Source of the DNA: Pseudomonas sp. RC10 | GTDB taxonomy: Bacteria > Pseudomonadota > Gammaproteobacteria > Pseudomonadales > Pseudomonadaceae | DNA: 64,000 nt | Assembly (NCBI RefSeq): GCF_038397775.1 | Contig: NZ_CP151650.1 | Span: 496,001 to 560,000, forward strand | Reading direction: 5' to 3' | Shown: positions 57,401-64,000 of the stretch, one piece after another | Position numbering within the stretch: position 1 is the stretch's first letter | Layout: every line of letters starts with the position of its first letter | Program-made: the position numbers and the translations under genes | Notes under the pieces: model-generated | Seen by the model: the letters and a program-made list of their open reading frames with translations, nothing else | The model's database searches: none | What the model was told of the DNA's origin: nothing

Positions 57401-60400
57401 CTCCAGACCTCGTCGGTGGAGGCGGTTGAAATATCGTAAGTGTATTGGCTTGAATCAACGTTCCAACGGTATTGGGAGCGGGCACGCACGCGAAATGTAT
57501 ATTTTTCGGCTTTGCTGGGCAGTGTGTAGATTTTTGTTTGTGTGGGAAAAGGCTTGTCGTGGTGTTTGAGTATATAATTCGAATGTTCCAGTGTCGAAAA
57601 TTCCTCTTCTTTTGAGGTTTTAACACCTAGAATAATAGACAATTCATCGCCATAATCTGTGTCACCATTACGATTGTATTTATATTCGAGATGGAGCGCA
57701 GTTTTGGTGCTGTTCAATCTTGCAGCGAATGAAAATGCGTGCTCTTTTACTTCATAGGCAGGGGATGCCATAATATGATTAATGTGGTCGTAGTGCTGCT
57801 CGCTGTCTTTCTTGATAAGTGTTGCGCGCCCGTCGTAGGCGTGTTGTATGTTCCTGATGTCGCAGTAAGAATGGTAAGAGGTCTTGTACAATTTCATTGT
57901 TTCGTCATCACTTAATTTTTTGGGTTCGATGAGCAGCAAGTCTCGCATTTCAACGTAATAACCCTTGTTTATCTCCTTGTGTTTTGCATGAGTTGGGTTG
58001 CTGTTATATAGAATGACGGTCAGCCAGGGATCCGTTTCTCGCTCACCCTCGGTGTTGACGAATACGATCAAGCCTGGAATCCACGCGTCTAATTTCATCC
58101 ATTCGTTATCATCATCTTTTATGGGCTGTCCCATGTTGTCTTTCGGCCGCTCGCCATTGACAAACCCATCCAGTGCCATCAGTTCATTGGCCGTGCTCCA
58201 GAATCCGTCGCTTTGCAAATAAGCGTAATGAACCGATACTTTTTTGTAGGGGGTTGGGTCTTTGATTTTGGGGTCAGTACTGGGTAGACCAGTTGTGCCT
58301 CTTTCGACCCAGAACACATAGAGCCGGCCGGAGATCACCACCAGGCGAATGGCATCGCTTTTATGATTCGTTTTTATTGCCTTGACGTCTTCAATGTACA
58401 AGCTCTGTGCAATCTTGCCTGTTGTCGTCAAGCCGATTTTCTGCCACTCGCTCCACGCCAAAGGGCTCAACCGTTGCTGATCATCCCGTAACCCCATGTC
58501 CACCGAGCGCCAGTAATACTCTGACGGGGTGGTGTTGGTTTTACCGACCAGGTAATAGGTATCGTTCTTGGGGTCGCGACCATCCAAGTAGCCGCTGACG
58601 ATTTGCAGGTTGCTGAGCCTTTCAAACTTGGTCAGGTAATTACAGATCGCTGTTTGCAGCAGCTCGGTGTCCAGTTTGCCCTGATTGACTTCCACCTCAA
58701 GTTCTTCAAACGCTTTGCTCTTTTTCGGGCGATTAGCGTAATAGATGAGGTTTTCCGGATGGTTGAACTGCGCTTTCCAGACCTTCCAGCTGCCGTATTG
58801 GCTTAGGTATTGTTCCCACGCGCTGTTGGCGTGTTCAGGCATTTTTGCCGCGTCATAGCCGGGTTCAAGGTGTGAGAACAGGCGGAACAAATAATGCTGC
58901 AGGCTGGAAATAGCCTGGTTGATGGGCGTGGTTTTCATCGCTTCCCACGTGGGGCTGATATCGGTCAGGAAGTAGCTGGAGAGGTCGTCGACCGTTTTGA
59001 GTTCGGCTTGTCGACTCGCATCCGCCGACGCCCAATAGCCGAGCAGGTAATCGGCCAGTGCGTCACGCCATTTCGCTTTTAGATAAGGTTCGATTGCTTC
59101 ACGTGCTTCGTCCGAGCAAGCCCCCACCAACACCTGAGCGACAACCTGGAACTCCGAATGGCTGGACTCTTCGTTTAACCAGGCGAGGTCGAGCAAAGAC
59201 TGGCATGAGAGGCTCGTGCATTTGCTCAGGTTCTGTAGCCGGAGTGCAAAGTCCACATCGGTCACAGTCGAATAGGCTTCGAGAGTGTGTTCGACCACTG
59301 TCTCGGTTGCCTCGTACTTCTGCAGCTTCAGAGGCTCAGAGATCGTGTAGTTAGTCGTCAGCGTTTTCCATTTGGCAGGCTGGGTCTCGGGCAAGTAGTC
59401 CTTGGCCTCGACCTTGAGCGGGCCGGGATTGTCTTTCAGAAACTTTACGAACTTGTTGTAGATGCTGTTGGCGTTGGGGTAAGTGCTGCCATTCTTGTTG
59501 AATTTCTGAATGAGGACTCCCAAGCCTTTTTGGTCGACGTGTTTATCACAATAGTTGTAATAATAGAGTTCATCGGAATCCAGCAATTCCAGAAAAGCTT
59601 CCAAAGAGCCTTTCTCGGTCGGTTTTTTAATACGGGTTATTTGAGTGAGGTAGGGCGTTGCAAGTAACGTTTCGCTGCTGCTCCAACCGATTAACAGGCC
59701 AAGTTGTGCGGCGGCAGCGTAGGCGTCTTCGGTTTTTTGGCTGGGACGTAATCCGGTCAGATAGGTGAGTGCCTCATCTTCGCCAAATTTGTTTTCACGG
59801 CATATGCCTACCCAATCGCGATAACGCATCAACTGGTACATCAGATCAAGGGACAGTTTGGTTGCGGAATTTGTATCTTCTGTCTTTTTAACCGATTTGG
59901 GCTGGGTGTTTTCTTCGAGGGCAAATCGCTGCGGATGGCTGATCAACGCCCCCAGCCCCGCAGGGCTTAACCCCGTCAGCCGAATCGCGAGGGCATAGCG
60001 CGTTATGTCACTCCAGAACTTGAAGGTCTGCGTGTCGACAGCGCCAAGCGCCTGATAATCCGCCAGCAAATCAGCAGGACCTTTGCCGATCCATTTCAGT
60101 AACGGCAGGGCATAAGCAGAGGCTGTCGCCGAGTTCCCCAACAGTTTGCCGAATGCTTTGCCGAAAATCCCCTTGGCCAGGTCTTCCTGTGCGATTCGGG
60201 CGTTGGTGATTGTCGATGCAAGGCTTTGGGCAATTCTGTCTACGTCCTGGATTCTTTTTTCTTTTTCTTTTTCTTTCTCTTTTTCTGAATCGGCGTCTTT
60301 GAGTGTGTCTGCCAGCAGCGTTTTCAACGCTGCGTAGATATCGCCCTCCACAGGCAGGTTAGAGCTGATCAGCCCTTGCGCTGACACGTAATCCTTGAGC

Positions 60401-62217
60401 AACGCCAGCCAAGTGCCCGTTTTGAGGGCGTCACCGGCCTGCAGCACTTTTTTGATCATATCTTCAGTCAGGCACGAGGCCACCACATCGAACGGTCTGT
60501 ACTCAAGCAGGTTCTCGCGAGCTTTCTCGATGGCCTTAAGGTCAGCGTTTGTTTGTTCAGGCACGGTCAGCAAAGCGAGGACGGCAGAGGCGGAAAGTCC
60601 GTTGCGCTTGAGCCATTGCCGAACGTTGATGAAGGCGATCAGCACGTCGAGGGTATCGGCCTGATCCGGGTCGTCGCTGATCTGCCCCTTGCCCGCGACG
60701 ATGCTTTGTACCTGAGGGTTGTCGAGCGCCAGCAGCGCGATCAGGTCGGCGCCTTCATTCAGGCTCAGCCCCAGCAAGCGCGGCAAGCGACTCAGGCGAT
60801 AAATCGCAGAGATCAGTGGCAGTGACAGGCTGGGTTTCTTCTGCTTCAACGCCTGAGTGGCTTGAGCCAGATAGCGCCGCGTCAGGCGCTCGTCGGTGCC
60901 CATGGCGCTGCTCAGATGACCGATGATGGTGTTCGACGGGCTTCTTCCTTGTTCGTCAGCTGTGCCCGCCAGTTCGAACTCGCCGTCGTCGATGATCAGC
61001 CCGTCTTCGGTGTTCGCCAGCGCGCCAGCACCGGGGCCATCGAGCACGCGATCGAGCAGAGGCACCTTGCCTGAGACGGCATAGGGGGACACCTCGTGAA
61101 TGAGCGCAGCGAATTGTTCGGCGGTGACTTCATGCACTTCATTGAGGTAGCGAAACACGCCGATGGCACGCAGGGTGTTTGCCGTGAGGTGAAAATCCTT
61201 GGTCTGCCCTTCGGCTCGCAGCGCGGACATCACCAGCAGGTCGGTTTGCGCGAACGACAGTTTCAGGGCGTGACGCAAATGGATGATCTGATTCATGCGG
61301 CCAAAGTGCGCAGCCGTAGCGTCCTTGATGCCGAGTGTGATGCCCGCTTCGGCGAGGGTGTCTTCCAGTGACACGGCGGCTTTGCCGTTGTTGATGAACG
61401 AGGCGCCGTAGACACTTCCGTCCACCGCCGATTTGCCCGAGGGTGAGTAGGCGGCCGAGCGCCGGACGCTGGTGAAGCCTTTGGCGGCGTTGTCGTCCAC
61501 GCCTTCGATGGCCAGCATGTCCTGCACCTCTTCGGGTGTCAGGCCGGTTTTCAGGCAGAAAAATTCGACGTTGTTCAGCTGTTCGGCGACAGCAGTGTTC
61601 GTCCCCGTGACGCCAAAGCGTTTGGCGAGAAAATCATCTTCGTCCGCTTTACTGTCATCGAGCAGCAGTTTTTGCAGCGCCGGGCTGAAGCCGGTGGAGG
61701 TGCGCATCACCTGCCGTAATTCTTCGGTACGCAGGTTGCCGTAGCAGAAGTTGGGGTAGCTGTATTCCGCCTGTTGCAGCAGGTCGAACAGCGGGATTTT
61801 CTTGTGTTTCACCACCGCCTGGATTTGCTCGAATGGGTAATGAAAAGGCAACCCGGCGCGTTGGGTCGATTCGCTGATGACTTCGATGAGGCGCGTGTCT
61901 TCACCCACATGGGTTTTGGCCTGGCGGGTCAGGGCGTTGATCGCCAGTGTTAGAGGCGCGACTTTGGTTTCCAGCCCTGCGTCATCGAGCAACAGTTCGC
62001 CGATGTCAGGGCGACGATTGGCGAGGGTGAAGCGTTTATCCGATGTGCTTGTGGCTTCCAGTGCCAGCGCCTGTTGGTAAAGCGCGTGCAGATAGGCGAT
62101 GGGACCGCTGTTGGATTCCAGCGCGTCGGGGGCGCAGCGGTCGGCGAGTTGTTCCGGAAATAGCTTGGCGTAAGTGGCGGCTTCAGGTGCGACGGCGGGA
62201 GCGTTTGTATCGGCCAT
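54418..62217 (-). CDS. TcA-type component of an insecticidal toxin complex, with C-terminal Ala/Lys tail
   Basis: A 2599-residue TcA-like protein. Residues about 1-1000 form the helical shell region (VRP1/Tc A type: ALDRVLDGPGAG, DLIALLALDNPQ). From about 1215 come the neuraminidase-like beta-rich receptor region (SGYLDGRDPKNDTYYLVGK) and ELFLHLPALIATRLTEQQQFEDAESWYLRYLFDPY at about 1692. The pore-forming and TcB-binding part runs to about 2440 (ISDIQINLVYTARSDEA), the usual TcA end. Then comes a 130-residue decapeptide-repeat tail. ATG 62217 has AAAGGA upstream; 62268 and 62259 are alternatives. It lies between lysE and metK, with no TcB or TcC gene in the window. Confidence 0.9.
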   Translation of the reverse strand: MADTNAPAVAPEAATYAKLFPEQLADRCAPDALESNSGPIAYLHALYQQALALEATSTSDKRFTLANRRPDIGELLLDDAGLETKVAPLTLAINALTRQAKTHVGEDTRLIEVISESTQRAGLPFHYPFEQIQAVVKHKKIPLFDLLQQAEYSYPNFCYGNLRTEELRQVMRTSTGFSPALQKLLLDDSKADEDDFLAKRFGVTGTNTAVAEQLNNVEFFCLKTGLTPEEVQDMLAIEGVDDNAAKGFTSVRRSAAYSPSGKSAVDGSVYGASFINNGKAAVSLEDTLAEAGITLGIKDATAAHFGRMNQIIHLRHALKLSFAQTDLLVMSALRAEGQTKDFHLTANTLRAIGVFRYLNEVHEVTAEQFAALIHEVSPYAVSGKVPLLDRVLDGPGAGALANTEDGLIIDDGEFELAGTADEQGRSPSNTIIGHLSSAMGTDERLTRRYLAQATQALKQKKPSLSLPLISAIYRLSRLPRLLGLSLNEGADLIALLALDNPQVQSIVAGKGQISDDPDQADTLDVLIAFINVRQWLKRNGLSASAVLALLTVPEQTNADLKAIEKARENLLEYRPFDVVASCLTEDMIKKVLQAGDALKTGTWLALLKDYVSAQGLISSNLPVEGDIYAALKTLLADTLKDADSEKEKEKEKEKRIQDVDRIAQSLASTITNARIAQEDLAKGIFGKAFGKLLGNSATASAYALPLLKWIGKGPADLLADYQALGAVDTQTFKFWSDITRYALAIRLTGLSPAGLGALISHPQRFALEENTQPKSVKKTEDTNSATKLSLDLMYQLMRYRDWVGICRENKFGEDEALTYLTGLRPSQKTEDAYAAAAQLGLLIGWSSSETLLATPYLTQITRIKKPTEKGSLEAFLELLDSDELYYYNYCDKHVDQKGLGVLIQKFNKNGSTYPNANSIYNKFVKFLKDNPGPLKVEAKDYLPETQPAKWKTLTTNYTISEPLKLQKYEATETVVEHTLEAYSTVTDVDFALRLQNLSKCTSLSCQSLLDLAWLNEESSHSEFQVVAQVLVGACSDEAREAIEPYLKAKWRDALADYLLGYWASADASRQAELKTVDDLSSYFLTDISPTWEAMKTTPINQAISSLQHYLFRLFSHLEPGYDAAKMPEHANSAWEQYLSQYGSWKVWKAQFNHPENLIYYANRPKKSKAFEELEVEVNQGKLDTELLQTAICNYLTKFERLSNLQIVSGYLDGRDPKNDTYYLVGKTNTTPSEYYWRSVDMGLRDDQQRLSPLAWSEWQKIGLTTTGKIAQSLYIEDVKAIKTNHKSDAIRLVVISGRLYVFWVERGTTGLPSTDPKIKDPTPYKKVSVHYAYLQSDGFWSTANELMALDGFVNGERPKDNMGQPIKDDDNEWMKLDAWIPGLIVFVNTEGERETDPWLTVILYNSNPTHAKHKEINKGYYVEMRDLLLIEPKKLSDDETMKLYKTSYHSYCDIRNIQHAYDGRATLIKKDSEQHYDHINHIMASPAYEVKEHAFSFAARLNSTKTALHLEYKYNRNGDTDYGDELSIILGVKTSKEEEFSTLEHSNYILKHHDKPFPTQTKIYTLPSKAEKYTFRVRARSQYRWNVDSSQYTYDISTASTDEVWSVLIASSDDQAQYLDLTSVKDDLPEVASNKSRLNTLFGKQLVARASHSVEQALDWAAQKIQEPTIDESNPNPPVDFHGANGLYFRELFLHLPALIATRLTEQQQFEDAESWYLRYLFDPYRATSEEDGRPAYWNTRPLAEVGSGKSELSKPVDPTARAFILSRFYRQAVFLSLVENWQLQGDHYYRQLTLSTLNHAWLCYQQALKLIGPLPERAAVSRWTPVALSEVDEESFRTPINQRVIEARKTLQNRLYNLRHGLTIDGKALPDLGWSDEETDPFSSAKGGVNIIPARYNSDHTAIPVYRFRQLLPAARAAVQQLLDLGRYYMKLIQLDDDTGDALMEKAHEIRMSEFALRLGRENINAVLAKKQGLALSKQAAEFRKNHYAKLVDNGKLPKEEAATALTWTAAYLQYAAIPIEIVADVMDGTVPTIVGLAFGGMKPAELTRLGADAMRMASTAADFVAQQLLFESEFERTAAEWKLEERLADWDVRLIDKEMIETDIELRAATISLEESRQACQDLEEVYLGMTTDFLNVPVCNWLVARQEVIYGKAYDAVLSLCLSLEAAWRYEIGDYKRHAFIKTRAWSDSYKGMLAGESLLVDLLEMENAFLLANERRLTIRKTFSLKTVLTERPLLDAQDSNKNKTADPWLNAVLKLSSGEPLAFEFKAEDFDKNYPGHFLRQLRYVTVSFVSEEEGFSTDGLCAILAQTGSTTLVEPDQEGVDYFYGQANTVPSSIKRNLRAKQAIALSSAVDEDGLGYNPGESVHELMFHDGRYLPFEGTGAISQWELQIPDAEFASTLIDAASNVPNISDIQINLVYTARSDEALAEMVKKRKPVPAKSESKENSSASDTSTSGGADPVTKSIRDADADEKAKADAEAAAKAKADADADAAAKAKADAEAAAKAKAAADAAAKAKADADAAAKAKADAEAAAKAKAAADAAAKAKADADAAAKAKAAADAAAKAKAAADAKAKADADAKAKAAAAAAAAAKKK
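54421..54815 (-). repeat. Tandem 30-bp coding repeats at the toxin C-terminus
   Basis: The last about 130 codons of the toxin gene consist of nearly identical 30-bp units encoding AAAKAKADAD, AAAKAKADAE and AAAKAKAAAD in a loosely regular order, ending in a polyalanine run and KKK. DNA units share over 80 percent identity by eye. Such tracts change length readily by recombination or slippage. Confidence 0.85.
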
Positions 62218-62445
62218 GACGATGCTGTCCTTTGCATTGGGCGAGGAGGCGTCATCCATGAACTGCAAGGCATAACGCTCAGTGGGTAAGCGGTGTGCTT
62301 GGTCTCGCAGGAAAGGCTAGCAGCGGGGGATGGGGCTTGAGGGGGTGTGGCTAGTTGAGTTCGCGATAGAGCCGATTGCCAATCGCTCTATCCGATCCGG
62401 TTGTGATCCTGACTGCTACAGGGTGATCAAAGACAACCGGGCACG

Positions 62446-62485
62446 AAAAAGCCCCTGACGACTCACATCGTCAGGGGCTCTTCTC
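62446..62485 (-). terminator. Rho-independent terminator of metK
   Basis: On the minus strand GAGCCCCTGACGA, a 7-nt loop (TGTGAGT), then CGTCAGGGGC and TTTTTC. It starts 25 bp after the metK stop. Confidence 0.92.
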
Positions 62486-62509
62486 AACGCGATATATAGC
62501 TAACGCGTA

Positions 62510-63700
62510 TTACAGACCAGCCGCCGCGCGCAGGGCGTCGGCGCGGTCGGTTTTTTCCCAGGTGAACGTGGTGAAGGTATCTTCGCCCACGGTCTTGGTT
62601 TGCGGCGTGCGGCCAAAGTGGCCGTAGGCTGCGGTTTCCTGGTACATCGGGTGCAGCAGGTCGAGCATTTTGGTGATCGCGTACGGACGCAGGTCGAAGT
62701 GCTCGCGGACCAGTTGGACGATCTTGTCGTCGCTGATCTTGCCGGTGCCGAAGGTGTTCAGCGAGATCGACGTAGGCTGTGCAACGCCGATGGCGTAGGA
62801 CACTTGAATCTCACAACGTTCGGCCAGGCCAGCCGCGACGATGTTCTTCGCCACGTAACGACCGGCGTACGCTGCCGAGCGGTCGACCTTGGACGGGTCT
62901 TTGCCGGAGAACGCGCCGCCGCCGTGACGGGCCATGCCGCCGTAGCTGTCGACGATGATCTTGCGACCGGTCAGACCGCAGTCGCCGACCGGGCCGCCGA
63001 TGATGAACTGACCCGTCGGGTTGATGTGGAACTGGGTGTCTTTGTGCAGCAGGTTGGCTGGCAGCACGTGCTTGACGATCAGCTCCATCACACCTTCACG
63101 CAGGTCGGCGTAGGAGACTTCCGGGTTGTGCTGGGTCGACAGAACGATGGCGTCGATGCCGACCACGATGCCGTTTTCGTAGCGGCAGGTGACCTGGGAT
63201 TTGGCATCCGGGCGCAGCCATGGCAGCAGGCCGGATTTGCGCGCTTCAGCCTGGCGCTTGACCAGTTGGTGCGAGAAGGCGATCGGCGCAGGCATCAGTT
63301 CTGCGGTTTCGTTGCTGGCGTAGCCGAACATCAGGCCTTGGTCGCCCGCGCCCTGATCTTCAGGCTTGGCGCGGTCCACGCCTTGGTTGATGTCAGGGGA
63401 CTGCTTGCCGATGATGTTCATCACGCTGCAAGTGGCGCCGTCGAAACCGACGTTGGAGCTGGTGTAGCCGATGCCGCTGATCACGTCACGAACGATCTGT
63501 TCCAGATCGACCCACGCGCTGGTGGTGACTTCACCGGCGACGATGGCAACGCCGGTCTTGACCAGGGTTTCCACAGCAACGCGTGCGTGTTTGTCCTGGG
63601 CAATGATAGCGTCCAGCACCGCATCGGAGATCTGGTCGGCGATTTTGTCCGGATGCCCTTCGGACACGGACTCGGAGGTGAAAAGGGAGTATTCGCTCAT
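62510..63700 (-). CDS. metK: S-adenosylmethionine synthetase
   Basis: A 396-residue cytoplasmic enzyme that makes S-adenosylmethionine from methionine and ATP. The start [19 protein letters not shown], followed by [10 protein letters not shown], carries the ATP/methionine-site residues. The P-loop-like [19 protein letters not shown] and the ending [12 protein letters not shown] are also typical. The upstream gap of only 20 bp to the ArsR/methyltransferase gene on the same strand suggests co-transcription, as at PAO1 PA0547-metK. Confidence 0.97.
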   Translation of the reverse strand: MSEYSLFTSESVSEGHPDKIADQISDAVLDAIIAQDKHARVAVETLVKTGVAIVAGEVTTSAWVDLEQIVRDVISGIGYTSSNVGFDGATCSVMNIIGKQSPDINQGVDRAKPEDQGAGDQGLMFGYASNETAELMPAPIAFSHQLVKRQAEARKSGLLPWLRPDAKSQVTCRYENGIVVGIDAIVLSTQHNPEVSYADLREGVMELIVKHVLPANLLHKDTQFHINPTGQFIIGGPVGDCGLTGRKIIVDSYGGMARHGGGAFSGKDPSKVDRSAAYAGRYVAKNIVAAGLAERCEIQVSYAIGVAQPTSISLNTFGTGKISDDKIVQLVREHFDLRPYAITKMLDLLHPMYQETAAYGHFGRTPQTKTVGEDTFTTFTWEKTDRADALRAAAGL

Positions 63701-63720
63701 CTCGACGATTTTCCTGAGTG

Positions 63721-64000
63721 TTACCGATGGTGAGTGTTGCCAGATGGCCGCTGAAAGTGGCGGACTTGAATCTGGAAACCATTACGTAAACCTACATACA
63801 GACTTTCTCCGGGGACCAGCCCCGCAGCGATGGCCCAACGGGCCAGGTCTTCCTGTTCGAACCCCAACCACAGATCGCCACAGGCCTCCCTGGCCCAGCT
63901 CTGGTCGTGGCTGCACAACTCTGTGATCAGCAGGCTTGCGCCCGGTTTCAACAGGTTGGCCAGTTGTTTTAATGCTTCGGCCGGTGCCGCGAAATGATGA
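63721..64000 (-). CDS. ArsR-family regulator/SAM-dependent methyltransferase fusion, 5' end outside window
   Basis: Only the C-terminal 92 codons are present. They read [20 protein letters not shown], then [25 protein letters not shown] and [16 protein letters not shown], which match the methyltransferase half of the ArsR-methyltransferase protein that precedes metK in pseudomonads. The N-terminal winged helix lies beyond the right edge, so the fusion is inferred from the family. Confidence 0.85.
   Translation of the reverse strand, partial: HHFAAPAEALKQLANLLKPGASLLITELCSHDQSWAREACGDLWLGFEQEDLARWAIAAGLVPGESLYVGLRNGFQIQVRHFQRPSGNTHHR

Overview
The window is chromosomal DNA of a gamma-proteobacterium, almost certainly Pseudomonas (fluorescens/syringae side of the genus rather than P. 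aeruginosa). The evidence is gene order: pyrB-pyrR-ruvX-algH-tonB3-gshB, then pilGHIJ-chpA-chpC, then rsmE-bioA, an FAD amine-oxidase-like gene, cytochrome b561, yceI, an rhlE2-type helicase, metF and ahcY follow the same order as the well-known P. aeruginosa PAO1 block, with extra genes inserted. Short inverted-repeat (REP-type) elements of several families sit in at least ten intergenic gaps. No tRNA, rRNA, CRISPR array or prophage was seen.

Layout. 1-4.8 kb: pyrimidine genes (pyrB truncated by the window edge, pyrR), ruvX, algH, tonB3 and gshB, all on the minus strand. 5.0-15.2 kb: the Pil-Chp chemosensory operon that controls type IV pili, lacking both adaptation enzymes (pilK methyltransferase, chpB methylesterase). 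15.2-17.2 kb: a ParE-like toxin with its ribbon-helix-helix antitoxin, and a Fic protein preceded by two tandem dyads. 17.2-27.2 kb: a complete biotin-independent malonate decarboxylase cluster (mdcABCDEGH, transporter mdcLM, regulator mdcR); an intact IS3-family element (24780-26203, 4-bp target duplication GGTC) lies between mdcM and mdcR.

27.3-41.5 kb: trhA/hemolysin III, rsmE, bioA, a secreted FAD oxidoreductase with a Lys/Ala/Pro tail, cytochrome b561, YceI, RhlE2-type helicase, a periplasmic solute-binding protein, a DxD glycosyltransferase-like protein, then metF and ahcY. ahcY is preceded by a clear SAH riboswitch with a recognisable promoter. 41.7-49.2 kb: an acid-sugar (L-threonate/D-erythronate-type) catabolic operon ltnD-otnK-otnC-gntP-otnI on the minus strand, with a DeoR-family regulator. 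An AT-rich orphan gene separates regulator and operon.

49.4-64 kb: EamA and LysE exporters, a MAPEG protein, a cytochrome c-type lipoprotein, a DUF1090 protein, the NAD+-dependent ligase LigB with a signal peptide, a 7.8-kb TcA-type insecticidal-toxin gene, metK, and the end of an ArsR/methyltransferase regulator. The TcA protein carries an extra C-terminal Ala/Lys/Asp decapeptide-repeat tail and has no TcB or TcC partner within the window. I regard it as the most novel object here. metF, ahcY and metK together serve the S-adenosylmethionine cycle.
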